A stretch of 64,000 bases of DNA from contig OY997592.1 of the NCBI GenBank assembly GCA_963921825.1, positions 25,585,730-25,649,729 on the forward strand. Direction: 5' to 3'. The notes under the pieces are model-generated. The model was given only the letters and a program-made list of their open reading frames with translations, did not search any database and had not been told where the DNA came from. Every line of letters starts with the position of its first letter. The stretch's first letter is position 1. Below are positions 1 through 9,837 of this stretch, piece after piece. The DNA comes from Erodium maritimum. Taxonomy: Eukaryota > Streptophyta > Magnoliopsida > Geraniales > Geraniaceae. Made by a program: the position numbers and the translations under genes.

Positions 1-212
1 TGATAAACACAATGCTTGTCGTTTTAAACTGGAAAAAAATTAAAAAATTCTGATCCTCAAACAAATTCTTCTATATATGCAAAAAATAATAGCAGTGTAA
101 TAAAAAAAATTCTGTCTGCTTTGCTTGCCTATCATTTGACCTCTTTAGTGTAACTGCAAACAATTTGTTCTTTATCCGCAAACGGATATATCAATATCAG
201 CAAACAGATTTC

Positions 213-976
213 ATTTTGGTTTAGTTGGTCTAGATTCCATTATATTCTCAAACAATAAAAAATAAAACCTCAAAAAACACCCTATGTATGCTCCTCTTTT
301 GTTCAACCTATGTTACGAAGGAAAATGTTTTTCTTGGTATTCTGCCAACTTTCGCAAACTGGGATTCCTCTATTCGCAAACGACATTAACTGTATCCTCA
401 TAAAACAATTCTGCAAACTAAATATCAAAAACGAATTTGTCCTCTTTAGCTTATCCGCAAACGATTTGTTAGTCATCCGTAGAAGATTATATTGTTATAC
501 GCAAACGAGAATAACTGTATCCTCATATGAGATACAGATGAAACAATTAAAGATTAAACATGTTTAGGGACCCACCAATCCAACTAAACCCTACATTTTG
601 GTTTATTTGGTCTAGATTCCATTATATTCTCAAACAATAAAAAATAAAACCTCAAAAAACACCCTATGTACGCTCCTCTTTTGTTCAACCTATTTTACGA
701 AGGAAAATGTTTTTCTTGGTATTCTGTCAACTTTCACAAACTGGGATTCCTCTATTCGCAAACGACATTAACTGTATCCTCATAAAACAATTCTGCAAAC
801 TAAATATCAAAAACGGATTTGTCCTCTTTAGCTTATCCGCTAACGATTTGTTAGTCATCCGCAGAAGATTTTATCGCTATCCGCAAAAGAGAAAAATTGT
901 ATCCTCATATGAGTTACAGATGAAACATCTAGAGATTAAACATGTTTAGGGACCCACCAATCCAACTAAACCCTAC
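213..976. repeat. Two tandem 382-bp copies carrying the CGCAAAC word
   Basis: Copy A (213-594) and copy B (595-976) are near-identical and abut head to tail. Each contains several CCGCAAAC, TCGCAAAC and CTCAAAC words. The same text reappears, more diverged, in the 3' flank of the next gene (about 1440-1690), so each copy looks like the 3' flank of a lost copy of that small gene. The 85- and 80-residue open frames inside the copies simply follow the duplication and are not called as genes. Bases 1-212 hold no gene, only a diverged piece of the same flank. Confidence 0.85.
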
Positions 977-983
977 ATTTTGC

Positions 984-992
984 CTATATATG
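984..992 (+). promoter_or_regulatory. TATA box of the first small helical-protein gene
   Basis: CTATATATG lies about 80 bp before the ATG at 1069. The 8730 and 14266 paralogues, and gene 2983 (CTATAAATA near 2900), have a TATA box at a similar distance, which supports short, independent transcription units. Confidence 0.6.
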
Positions 993-1068
993 CAGAAAAA
1001 CTGCGCAAACAAAACATAAACTCAACATCAACTCTTAGCAAACCTCAACTCTCTCCCAATTATAAACC

Positions 1069-1383
1069 ATGGATGCTTGCAACACCGAGAAGGGTAAGAG
1101 CACGAACATCGATCTTCTAACAAAGGAAGAGCTGCTGAAGAGGGGAGATGCCATATTCGCAAAATACAACGTTCTTCTCAATGTTGAGAAGGTCACAATG
1201 AAGCACAAGAACTTAAAGGTGATGATGCTGGAGGCAAAACTTGATATCGATCTTCTTGTGGTTGAGACCGCCAAAATCGCCGATACCGACATGTCATGTG
1301 ACTGCATAACTATAGCCAAAGACCTCTTGTCCAGAGTGACAGAAGTTAACAGGGCACTGGATCGTGCTATAGGTATGTTATAG
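1069..1383 (+). CDS. Small helical protein, paralogue 1 (unknown function)
   Basis: I do not recognise this 104-residue protein. It is charged and has no signal peptide or membrane segment. Residues about 30-100 look like two or three amphipathic helices, with hydrophobics spaced as in a coiled coil (LKVMMLEAKLDIDLLVVETA). It is the most diverged of five paralogues in the block (2983, 3974, 8730, 14266), recognised by length, helical layout, a conserved M/L-rich middle helix, and the same promoter-to-ATG geometry. The ATG sits in a good plant context (aaccATGGat) about 80 bp after a TATA box. The 3' flank is rich in the CGCAAAC word. It faces the acidic gene at 1752-2396. No intron is apparent. 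It may be a gene carried by the MULE-like block; the protein-level call is inference. Confidence 0.5.
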   Translation: MDACNTEKGKSTNIDLLTKEELLKRGDAIFAKYNVLLNVEKVTMKHKNLKVMMLEAKLDIDLLVVETAKIADTDMSCDCITIAKDLLSRVTEVNRALDRAIGML

Positions 1384-1524
1384 TTGGGTACCAAAGCGTC
1401 AATGAACGACCTAGAAGAAGATGGCTTTCTTCTACTCTTTTTTGTATGGTGCTCTTTTGTTCAACTTGTGTTATGAATGAAAAGATTTCCGATAAATGTC
1501 ATTTGTTCTATTTAGCTTTTCTGC

Positions 1525-1690
1525 AAACGATTTATTCTTCATCCGCAAAGTATTATGTCGATATCCGCAAAAGGCTTTCATTTTGGTTTATTTTTTTGCA
1601 AACTGGAATGATTATATACGCAAACTGGGGTTCTTGTATTTGGAAAAGAAAACAACTGTATCCACAAACCAAAAATAAGCTTAAACATGA
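1525..1690 (+). repeat. CGCAAAC-word cluster, 3' flank of gene 1069
   Basis: Words such as CTGCAAACG, TCCGCAAAG, TCCGCAAAAG, TTGCAAACT and TACGCAAACT follow each other at roughly 20-40 bp. The tract is a diverged copy of the 382-bp tandem unit at 213-976. No coding function is supported here. Confidence 0.7.
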
Positions 1691-1751
1691 TTGATTTCAT
1701 ATGTTGAAATATTTACTTTCCACAAAAAAGAAAATTCAAAAACTACAGTAA

Positions 1752-2396
1752 TTAAGCATCATCATCATCATCATCCCAGAAATCTTCATCATCTTCAACA
1801 ACTCCTTCCTCAGGATCCTCCCCATATGGGTCTATGTTGTCTTCTTCTTCCTCTTCTCCCTCTTGCTCTTCTTCATCATCCTCTGCATGGACATCTTCTT
1901 CATCATCATCCAGCCAATCTTCATCAACATAACAATTGTCTTCTTCATCATCCTCTGCGGGAGCAGGTGCGGCAGCAGGTGCGGGAGCTGGTGCGGGAGC
2001 AGGTGTGGTTGGAGGTTCTTCTTTTTCTGGTTCAAACTCTGCATCTCCTTCCTCCTCATTCTCCTCTTCATCCTCTTCATCTTCTTCCTCATTCTCCTCT
2101 TCTTCTTCATCTTCTTTCTCATTGTCCTCTTCATCTTCATCTTCATCCAGCAGTGATTCATAATTAGGATCCCCCGGTTGAGGAATGTCGTACTCATTGA
2201 TGAGAGGGTCATCATCATCATCAGAGGAGAAGGAGGAGGAGGAAGGATTCAGCCTGCGCCTCTTTGAACAGACGTCGTCTTCGTCATCATCACTACTGAA
2301 GATTTTTGATGGTGGAGACTTGCATTCGAAAGATTTCCATTTGTCTCCATCACTGTTAGAATACAGAATAGATGGAGACTTTGGAGAAGATGACAT
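1752..2396 (-). CDS. Acidic Ser/Asp/Glu-rich protein with basic NLS-like motif
   Basis: The open frame encodes 214 residues and is very acidic. Layout: a Ser-rich N-terminus (1-35), a first D/E cluster, a basic motif CSKRRRL at about 43-49 that resembles a monopartite nuclear localisation signal, a second Ser/Asp run, a long Asp/Glu tract (about 80-125), an Ala-Pro repeat (PAPAPAPAPAAAPAPA, about 132-148), and a final acidic tail. Acidic tails of this type occur in histone chaperones and other chromatin proteins, but I see no folded domain and do not claim that function. The motif and layout are shared with 9433-9837 and 13481-13774, so it belongs to a local family. A TATA-like element (TTTATATTTA, near 2450) lies about 55 bp before the ATG. 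It is convergent with gene 1069 and divergent from gene 2983. Antisense frames here are shadows of the low-complexity coding sequence. Confidence 0.55.
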   Translation of the reverse strand: MSSSPKSPSILYSNSDGDKWKSFECKSPPSKIFSSDDDEDDVCSKRRRLNPSSSSFSSDDDDDPLINEYDIPQPGDPNYESLLDEDEDEEDNEKEDEEEEENEEEDEEDEEENEEEGDAEFEPEKEEPPTTPAPAPAPAPAAAPAPAEDDEEDNCYVDEDWLDDDEEDVHAEDDEEEQEGEEEEEDNIDPYGEDPEEGVVEDDEDFWDDDDDDA

Positions 2397-2982
2397 GGCT
2401 ACCTACTACGATAGGGATGATGAGAAAATAGTTGATTTGTGCTTAAATATAAAGATATCAAAAGGATATCAGAAAATTTGGGGAAATGAAACGATGTCAT
2501 TAATTAGGGAAGCTTTTCGTTGGGCGCGAAGAGATTTTTGTAATGATGACAGAAGATATTGAAATGAAAGGGCGAAATGAAAGGGAGGTTCTAGTCAGAT
2601 CAAAAATGAAACGACGGTTGCGTGTATTCACATCAAAAATTAAAATCATGATTACCTTACTTTTTACTGCATGCTTGACACGTGTTCTACCCTGTTGAAT
2701 TTCGGAAATTAATATTCTGATAATACAAAATTTTAGTTTGCGGAAATAATCATTTTGTTTTACGTAAAATGGTTTACCAGTTTGCGGAAATGAAAATGAT
2801 GTTTTGCGAATAATGGACATTCTATTTGCAAAAATGTGCTTTCATCACATTACGTGCGTGCTTGGGACGTGTCCCACCAAATACTCTAAATCAATACCCC
2901 TATAAATATACCACCTCTATCACCGATAAAAAAAATATTCACACTCACATCTCTCCTGAATTATTAGATCATACATACGAAA
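2397..2982. promoter_or_regulatory. Shared divergent promoter region with G-box
   Basis: This gap of about 585 bp separates the acidic gene (-) from small helical gene 2983 (+). It holds a TATA-like element for the minus gene near 2450, a GACACGTGT G-box core (CACGTG at 2679-2684), three words in reversed orientation (GTTTGCGGA twice and TTTTGCGAA, 2738-2812), and CTATAAATA near 2900 for the plus gene. The 14266 paralogue has the same G-box text about 290 bp before its ATG. Confidence 0.5.
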
Positions 2983-3249
2983 ATGGAATCATCATCAAAA
3001 AAACTCAAAATGGAAGTTCTAGACAAAGAACATCATGGATCCGTGCGTGAGCTTCGACAGTTGAAGATGTCTATCATCAAGTCCCATTTGATGATAGCAC
3101 ATGACAGGGTGGTCAATCTGATGGTTGAATTGTATGAAGAAGACATATCCAACGTGGATGAAGAACACAAGGAGTGCGTGAAGAGCATGAGGAAGACACT
3201 CCCGTTGTATAAGGCTATAATTGGAAGCGTTGTACAAGAGGGCATCTAA
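2983..3249 (+). CDS. Small helical protein, paralogue 2 (unknown function)
   Basis: The frame encodes 88 residues, mostly helical, rich in Met, Glu, Lys and Val. The stretch from RELRQLKMSIIKSHLM onward aligns by eye with gene 14266: R-x-(I/L)-R, then LM, a V-x-x-L-x-x-EL segment, D-(I/M)-SN, K-H/E-KE, and a final M-x-x-TL helix. That is good evidence of common descent. There are no catalytic motifs, membrane segments or zinc ligands. The ATG follows a TATA box by about 80 bp and has an A-rich leader (gaaaATGG). It is divergent from the acidic gene 1752-2396 and followed by word-rich tandem copies (3416-3693). Short size and heptad-like spacing suggest an oligomerising or adaptor protein; this is inference. 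Confidence 0.5.
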   Translation: MESSSKKLKMEVLDKEHHGSVRELRQLKMSIIKSHLMIAHDRVVNLMVELYEEDISNVDEEHKECVKSMRKTLPLYKAIIGSVVQEGI

Positions 3250-3415
3250 GGGATTGCATGAAATTTCCCTTCTGTTTTGATGTCTTTTGTGTTGGCTTTT
3301 GGTTCTTCTGTTTGATGTCGTTATTTTTGTTGTTCTTCCTGACTACAGATGAATCAATGAAAAGCTTTTTTTTAAGTAAATATACACAATATATTACACT
3401 GTACTACCTACTTTG

Positions 3416-3693
3416 CAAAATGTATACAATATTCCCGCAAACAAGATACCTTGTTTTCTCAAACTCGTAAAGCCACAAACGCAAACATCATATTTCGTTC
3501 TTCTTTAATATTTGATAAAATATTTCGTGTGGCTCGAGAGAGATTCCTAGTTTTCAAAATGTACACAATGGTTCTGCAAACAAGATACCTTGTATTCTCA
3601 AACTCGTAAAGTCACAAACGCAAACATCATAATTCGTTATTGTTTAATATTTGAGAAAATATTTCGTGTGGCTCGAGAGAGATTTACCAAAGA
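3416..3693 (+). repeat. Tandem duplication (139-bp period) carrying the CGCAAAC word
   Basis: The text starting CAAAATGTAtACAAT at 3416 recurs at 3555, each copy containing CCGCAAACA or CTGCAAACA, TCTCAAACT and ACGCAAACA, and ending near GTGGCTCGAGAGAGATT. The two copies differ at scattered positions. No gene is supported here. Confidence 0.8.
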
Positions 3694-3901
3694 TACTGAT
3701 CAGACACTGGTGAGATTTGGAAGTGGTGCGTGTCAAGACACGATTGTATACTGCAAAGAGCCAGTGATTTTTGTTTTGAGGATAATTTTATAATTGTTTG
3801 AGAATTTAATACATAAGAAATACAAATCGTCAGTTTTGGATAAAACACTTGATATTCTGACCTTGAAAAGTAACTACCCACTAACCCCATTACTTTGTCC
3901 A

Positions 3902-3940
3902 ATGTGTGAAAGTAGTTACTCAGTAACTACTTTCACACAT
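3902..3940. promoter_or_regulatory. 39-bp perfect palindrome in the leader of gene 3974
   Basis: The 19-base arm ATGTGTGAAAGTAGTTACT is followed by one central C (3921) and its exact reverse complement. It ends 33 bp before the ATG at 3974. It could be an operator-like binding site, an RNA hairpin in the 5' leader, or the scar of a short inverted duplication. The match is direct; the role is unknown. Confidence 0.85.
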
Positions 3941-3973
3941 CTTTCACTCTTCAACTCAAAAAAAGCAACAAAA

Positions 3974-4243
3974 ATGGCCTCTATGAATGTTGAATGGGAT
4001 CGCATGAATGCAGAGGATGAAGCCAGGCGGTTGGCTTCCATCCACCATTTATGGAAGCTCAAATTCACAAAAATCCAATACAATATGCTGATGATGGATG
4101 CGCAGGTGGTCAAGCTCCTGGCTGAAATCGAAACGGACGAAAACCTAATGTGGAACACAGAAGAAAGAGCTTCAAAAGAACACATGCTTGAGAATCTGAG
4201 GGAGTATCAAGAATTCCTCGGAAAAATAACTGTAGATCCCTAA
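3974..4243 (+). CDS. Small helical protein, paralogue 3 (unknown function)
   Basis: An open frame runs from 3794, but the ATG at 3974 is chosen because it has a strong context (aaaaATGGCC), gives a length (89 residues) matching the paralogues, and begins where family similarity begins. The sequence is acidic-basic and helical. LWKLKFTKIQYNMLMMDAQV then VKLLAEIETDE matches the LM-x-x-x-x-V-x-x-L-x-x-E pattern of paralogues 2983 and 14266, and the C-terminus ends in a helix with YQEFLGKI. No known domain. The upstream leader has the 39-bp palindrome; the clear TATA box of the other copies is not evident here. The 3' flank (4345-4535) is dense in CGCAAAC words and runs into the transposase promoter. 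Confidence 0.5.
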   Translation: MASMNVEWDRMNAEDEARRLASIHHLWKLKFTKIQYNMLMMDAQVVKLLAEIETDENLMWNTEERASKEHMLENLREYQEFLGKITVDP

Positions 4244-4991
4244 GCCACATCCAGAAGAAGATTGGTGGTATCTAGTTTTTCATGCATGTCGTCTTTTATG
4301 TTTTTTTTTGGTGTTTCACACACCATCTTTTCCTAATGAATCTATAAATATTCTCAAACTAGATGATGTATTTTCTCAAACCATGCTTTCTGTATTTTCA
4401 ACATGACTGACAGTATCCGCAAACTATAAACAAACAGTCCGCAAACTACATATGAAACATCCACAAACTACTTCTGAAATATCCGCAAACTTGACACTAA
4501 AAATCCGAAAACTAAATATGAAATATACGCAAAGAATCTATTCGCTAATAAAATAAAATAAAATGTTTCGATTGAACTTTCAAAACTGAATCGGGTTCGT
4601 CCATTGCGAATAATATATCGACGGTCCTAGATTAGCGCGCGAATTTACCCCAACTTTCTCTATAAAACCTCGAAATTCAAAAACGGAAGGTTCCTAAACA
4701 ACAAATAAGAAATCGAATCAAACACAGAGTTAGAAAGTCTCTCGAAAAATTCTTTACGATTTTCCAAGTATCAACCCTAGATCGGAGTTTTCTCGAAGAA
4801 ATCCAGATCACGAACTAGGTTAAAAAAACTGCGATTCTTCGAAACTTGATTCCAAAACAAAAACTCAGATCGCACCAGAGATCGCACCGACAGGATCGCA
4901 CCGTGAGATCGTCGGAAATCGCAACAGAGATCGCCGGAGATATTGATTGATATCGTCGGATTTTAACACAGCAACCAATACACAAATCGAG
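4244..4991 (+). promoter_or_regulatory. 3' flank of gene 3974 and promoter/leader of the MULE transposase
   Basis: Bases 4345-4535 carry about eight CCGCAAAC, TCTCAAAC and ACGCAAAG words. TCTATAAAACC (near 4660) is a TATA box, followed by a leader of about 300 bases rich in GATCGCA and TCGGA text, ending at the ATG at 4992. No other coding sequence is seen. Confidence 0.5.
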
Positions 4992-7900
4992 ATGTCATCT
5001 ACAATATGTAAGTATTGATCTATTCAACAAAATTGATTTTCTTCTAGAATCGCTGCAAATTTTGTTTTTCCGTTGACCAAAACGTCATGATCATGGTGGT
5101 TTTTTTATCTGTAAACTAGAATGCCTAGATACTCAAAACAGTAGTTTGTGTTGTACGATATTTAGCGACATAAAATATTTGTTTCTTCTCAAACAATATA
5201 TAAAATATCCTCCATGACAAACTCTCAAACTAGGTGTGCAGTATCCGCAAACTAACTTGCTTATTTCCGCAAAGGATAAATAATCTACTTTGCCTATTAC
5301 TATATACTAGTGCCTGTGTATCAATTTGAGTATATTATAACTATCTGATTCTATGTGTGCTGTATATGAAATCCGAAATTATTACATCCTCAAACTGATC
5401 CTTATTTCGATGAATATCAGCTGCAGGCACAAACAGTGACTGTACTGCAGAATCAGATCTCCAAAACACTGTTCTGTTTTCTGCTGGAGGAACCAGGATA
5501 TACTTGCCATCCTGCCAGCCTGAACGAACGCCGTTTGTAGGAAAGGAATTCAAGACACTGAATAAGGCGATAGATTTCTACCAAAATTGCGCTAGACTGT
5601 CTGGATTCACTACAAGAAGGTCTACGGAGAAGAAGGATAAAACAAACAACATAAAGCTAAAGTACATGGTATGCTCCAAACAGGGTGAGATCCCCAAACA
5701 AAACAGTCCGCAACTTTCAAAGACTACAAAAAAGAGGAACAGATTGCTCACAAGAATTAATTGTGAAGCAATGATAAGGTTCACATTTGTTTCGGAGGAA
5801 TTAGGATACAAAGTATCAAAATTTGTTGAAGGTCATAACCACCCTATGGTTGGAGCGGAGCACAGACATGAGATGCGAGGTAACCGACACATGGAAGGCA
5901 ACCATGTTGAGTATATGAACTTTTGCGAGAGATCAGGAATAGGTCCCTCAAAGGCACACAGACTAATCAATGAAACACGCGGAGGCCCCAGCCATGTTGG
6001 AGCTTTGAAGCAAGATTTCTTCAACTACCACAGGGACTTGAAAGCTTATATTGGAGGAAGTGATGTTCAGATAATCCTTGACCAGTTCCGTGACAAGAAG
6101 GTAGCCAACAACAAGTTCTACTATGAGTACGATGTTGACACAAGCGGAAGCCTCACTAAGCTATTCTGGTGTGATGAAATAGCTATCAAGAATTACTAGC
6201 TTTACGGGGATAATGTTTCCTTTGACACAACTTACAGGACTAACCAGTAAGTATTACTCGTATTCGCTAATTCATTGAAAAAGAAATTTTAAACATTATT
6301 CTTTATTAACGATTGATGTTTTGTAGGTACTCGATGTCATTTTGTCCGTTTACAGGAGTAGACAACTATGACAAATCTGTGACTTTTGCGCTAGGACTAG
6401 TAACACATGAGGATATCGAGTCTTTCACTTGGATGTTCAACGCTTTTCTGAAAGCGATGAATGGGAAGCAACCAATGTATCTGGTGACAAATCAAGACCC
6501 AGCAATGAAAGTTGCAATACCTAAAGTCATGACAGACATTAAGCACAAACTCTGCATGTGGCACATTATGAATAAGATTCGTCTTAAGGTCAGTCTCTAT
6601 AAGAAAATCATATACTCTGTATCCACATCTTGTAATGCTTGTTTACTCAAAACGTTTTATTCTTAATATGGTTCTCATAGTTAACTACTATGCGATGAGT
6701 TTATATCTATTCTCAAACTGTTATGTCTGTTTTCTCAATCTATGAACACAAAATATCCATATGCCACAGTATTGTCAATTACTATTATTTATTTGTTCGA
6801 GTTTACAAATCTTACGAAAAATGTTACAGGTGCCTGGAAGTATAACAAATGATACAGACTTTGAGAAAAGGTTGGATTCCATAGTATACAACAACCTTAT
6901 AGGCCCTGATGAGTTTGATGAAGAGTGGGCTAGCATCATTGAAGACTTCAATTTGCAGGACAACACTTGGCTCAATGGCATATTCGAGTTGCGACACAGT
7001 TGGATCCCAGCATACCATAGGGATTTCCCGATGGGGTTGTTTATGAGAACAACATCAAGGTCTGAATCAGCCAACCGGGCCTATCAACAACTCACAGATC
7101 AGTACCTAAACCTTGTTCACTTGATCTGGCGGTGTGGAGTGGTGATAGAGAACCAAAGGAATGAACATTTCAGTCTTATGATTCACAGCTACAATTCATA
7201 TCCGGTGCTGAAGACAAACACGTGGTTTTGAAGCAGATACTTAGACTGTATACACACATACTGTGTTTGCTGACATACAAAAGCATATAGTTTACGCTCT
7301 CAACCGCTGCAGCTTGCCAAGCATGGATGACACCGTAGATGACACCATTGTCTATAAAGTCAGGGATTCGTCGATTATTAAAGATGGTAAGGAATTCAGG
7401 GTGACTTGGACGATGAGTACAAACAACTTTGAGTGCAATTGCAACAAGCTTCTAACAACGGGCTATATATGTTCTCACATATTCTTTGCGCTGCAAAACA
7501 CAACGTTAAGGAAGATTCCTAGGACGCTGGTAAACCCGAGATGGTGTAAAGACACAAACTTGTCAGCTACATTGTCTTCTAATGGTGTTGCACCTGAAGG
7601 TCCGAGTCTGAAGGACGATGAAGTTATGGATGCAGTGAAAACCAGGTTTACTGAAATGATTGGGACAGAAGATGCAGCAATTTCAAGTATTCGAGGATTG
7701 TTTGACACTCTAAATCGATACAGAGTGAAGACGATGGATGACATAGTGAATGAGAATAGACTCAATAGAACAAGTTTCATAGCATCAGTGACAGGGATCA
7801 AATTACCAGAAATAGTCACTGTCCAGCCACCAAATATCACAAACACCAAGGGCTCTCGCTTGCGATCTGGGAGTAGAATGATCAGTAATAAAGAAAAGGC

Positions 7901-8186
7901 AATCAATGCTAGTAACAAGCGAAAACGACTATGCGCTACATGCCGCACAATGCAAGACCATGACACAAGGACCTGCCCTCTGAAGAAGAAGAAGAAGAAG
8001 AAGAAGAAGAAGAAGAAGAAGAAGAAGAAGAAGAAGAAGAAGAAGAAGAAGAAGAAGAAGAAGAAGAAGAAGAAGAAGAAGAAGAAGAAGAAGAAGAAGA
8101 AGAAGAAGAAGAAGAAGGATGTATATTTTCAACTGTGGATTTCGTTGTTTCTGTTTGCGAATATAGACAATAAGTTTTGCGAATAA
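4992..8186 (+). pseudogene. MULE transposase, FAR1/FHY3 type, decayed
   Basis: Proposed exons: 4992-5007, about 5421-6246, 6327-6588 and 6830 onward, with GT-AG borders that keep phase. Order of parts: FAR1-type zinc-binding domain (about 5570-5860; CAR, MVCSKQG, INCEAM and EGHNH supply the C/C/C/H-x-H ligands); MULE transposase core with Asp in VSFDTTYRTNQ, Asp in LVTNQDPAM and an acidic DEEW further on, plus the CMWHI motif; SWIM finger CNCNKLLTTGYICSH near 7440-7480; C-terminal CCHC-like knuckle CATCRTMQDHDTRTCP. It would cut and paste MULE ends. Damage seen: an in-frame TAG at 6197-6199, a one-base frame change near 7225-7231, an in-frame TAG at 7242-7244, and a runaway AAG tract in place of the natural C-terminus. 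Introns contain the CGCAAAC word. A domesticated FRS host gene is the alternative, but the lesions and the second copy at 48255 favour a transposon. Confidence 0.85.
7982..8117. repeat. (GAA)n microsatellite, about 45 units
   Basis: This is an uninterrupted GAA run of 136 bp. In the transposase frame it reads as poly-lysine directly after the zinc knuckle (TCPLKKKK...). The antisense poly-serine and poly-leucine frames are artefacts. Confidence 0.95.
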
Positions 8187-8520
8187 ATACAGACTGTTTG
8201 AGGATACAGTTGTTTGAGTTTTCCGAATTAATAAATTTCATTTCTGCACATGTTTTTATTTATATGAAATTTAATATAATATATTGTTCACACACAATGC
8301 AAGACCATGACACAAGGACCTGCCCCACTGAGTAAGAATAGGAAGAAGAAAAAGTATACTTATGAAGATTATCGATTGCGGATTTGGTTTTCTATGTTTG
8401 CGGATATAGACAATTGGTTTTGCGGATTTAATATAGACTGTTTCATTTATACGAATTTAATATAACAAATTGTTTGCGAATATTTCAAATTTTGTTTACT
8501 AAAAAATATATAATGATTTG
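8145..8520. repeat. Partial duplicate of the transposase 3' end, with reversed CGCAAAC words
   Basis: Text at about 8295-8330 repeats the zinc-knuckle end seen at 7947-7980, without the GAA expansion and ending in TGCCCCACTGAGTAA. The following 150 bp repeats the flank at 8120-8260. Words here are in reverse orientation (GTTTGCGAATATAG, GTTTGCGGATATAG, TTTTGCGGAT). The duplicate preserves what looks like the original stop of the transposase. Confidence 0.75.
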
Positions 8521-8654
8521 AGAATTTACTACTTTCGTTTTGCGTACAAAAGGGAAGTGAAACGGTTTGTGGTAGACCAATCAAATATTGACAGCGTGGA
8601 AACGTGGGGGAGAATTAATTGCTCCACTAACCCACGATGCCCTACGTGTTCCCC

Positions 8655-8662
8655 TATATATA
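8655..8662 (+). promoter_or_regulatory. TATA box of gene 8730
   Basis: CTATATATAC lies 75 bp before the ATG at 8730, as in the other paralogues. Confidence 0.6.
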
Positions 8663-8729
8663 CCCAAATACTGTATCCTTCTATACTCAACCCTCAACTC
8701 GTCGAATACCCAATTTTACTCTTGAAAAA

Positions 8730-9047
8730 ATGGCGTCGTCAAGCAGCAGGAAGCGTAAAAGCTATGAAGATGAACTCGATGAACGCGAAAGGAAGCTGAA
8801 CGAGCAGAACAAGAAGGACAGAAAACAAAAGCGTCTCATCAAACACGAGAAGTTTGTGACGAGCTTCAATGAAATCAAGGCTAAGCTTTCTGAGATCGAG
8901 CTTGAGCTTGAAATATTGGCCATGGATGTTGGCGACGAGTTGTGCACTGACATGAGCACCGAAGAGGTGCTTGCAAACACAGTCCTCACCAGGAAGATAA
9001 ACGAAGTGATCTTAGCAGTGAACAAGGTTATGAAACTGGTGGTATAG
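8730..9047 (+). CDS. Small helical coiled-coil protein, paralogue 4
   Basis: The frame encodes 105 residues. The N-terminus is basic (SSSRKRKSYEDELDERERK), followed by a lysine/glutamate-rich helix and a leucine-rich coiled-coil stretch (about 45-75: IKAKLSEIELELEILAMDVG). The C-terminal helix ends KVMKLVV. RKRK could act as a nuclear signal. Size, helix order and promoter layout match the other four paralogues, though identity is low. The start is fixed by aaaaaATGGCG. The frame is intact with no intron. It lies between the transposase and a minus-strand acidic gene, repeating the convergent arrangement of 1069 and 1752-2396. Function unknown; nuclear adaptor is inference. Confidence 0.5.
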   Translation: MASSSSRKRKSYEDELDERERKLNEQNKKDRKQKRLIKHEKFVTSFNEIKAKLSEIELELEILAMDVGDELCTDMSTEEVLANTVLTRKINEVILAVNKVMKLVV

Positions 9048-9184
9048 GGGTAGCAAACCCTATTCTCTTCTATTCCTTTTGTCTGTTCTTAACCAGTTTA
9101 AAGTAATTAAAAAAATCGTTTTCCTTAAAATCGTTTATATTTCACTTTCAAGTCATGTATAATTCCATGATTTGTGTTACACGC

Positions 9185-9420
9185 GAAACATGATATTAGT
9201 ATCAGCAAACCATGATCTCTGTATCCGCAAACCAGGATCTCTGTGTCCGCAAACTACAGTCCATAATTATATTCGCGAAACATAATAACAGTATCCGCAA
9301 ACTACAAGTCCGTATTCGCAAACACCAAGTAAAGAGAAACAAATTAACATTATAAGCAAACCAGGATCTTTGTATCCGCAAAGAGAGAGCCCTATATCCT
9401 AAAAATGAAATAACTTGTGG
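9185..9420 (+). repeat. CGCAAAC-word cluster downstream of gene 8730
   Basis: About eight words in 220 bp (CCGCAAACC, CCGCAAACT, TCGCGAAAC, TCGCAAACA, AAGCAAACC and others), several preceded by GTAT or TAT. The same block, rearranged, recurs at 13505-13670, the far side of the solo LTR. Confidence 0.8.
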
Positions 9421-9432
9421 CAAAAGTTACAT

Positions 9433-9837
9433 TCACCAATCTTCGCTCTCCCAGTCTTCTTCTTCGTCATCATCATCTTCTTCTTCTTCATCCTCTTCAA
9501 CATCACCATTATAACCATAATCTTCTTCTTCATCTTCCTCATCATCATCCTCTTCAACATCACCATTATACCCATCATCGTCTTCCTCCCCATTTTCTAT
9601 CTTCTCCTCTTTCTCATCATCGGCATCATCACTGATGATAATAGGGTAATCCTCTTCATCACCATGTGAAATCAGCCTTCGTCTCTTTGAAGTTACCTCT
9701 TCCTCGCCGAAAGGGATAAAGACAAGATGATGACGACACTGAAAGGGATTCAGGACTTCTTCAAAAGCATATCGATAGCAGAGGGCGAAGGTACATCCGA
9801 CCCATGAAGGATGTAGTTTTATTTTCACTATTATCAT
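9433..9837 (-). pseudogene. Acidic NLS-type protein, chimeric 5' end
   Basis: The 134-residue frame has EVTSKRRRLISHGDEED (about residues 48-64), matching the basic motif of 1752-2396. A long Asp/Glu tail follows, with an internal repeat built on YNGDVEED. The first 45 or so residues are not family sequence: that DNA (9713-9837) is the antisense of the 3' end of a small helical gene like 14266. The frame therefore starts in borrowed sequence and the natural N-terminus is missing. It is convergent with gene 8730. I call it a rearranged, probably non-functional family member; expression from the fused region is possible but unsupported. Confidence 0.55.

Noticed and set aside
310-949. Two similar 80-85 residue open frames
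   Set aside because: They follow the 382-bp tandem duplication, start in word-rich DNA, and encode nothing family-like apart from each other.
1832-2221. Met/Lys-rich, Ser-rich and Phe/Ile-rich frames over the acidic gene
   Set aside because: These are other-frame shadows of a GAA/TCC-rich coding sequence.
4992-8186. Domesticated host FAR1/FRS light-signalling gene
   Set aside because: Frame lesions, a second fragment copy and the surrounding mobile context fit a decayed transposon better; not fully excluded.
7929-8241. Antisense poly-Leu and poly-Ser frames
   Set aside because: They come entirely from the GAA microsatellite.
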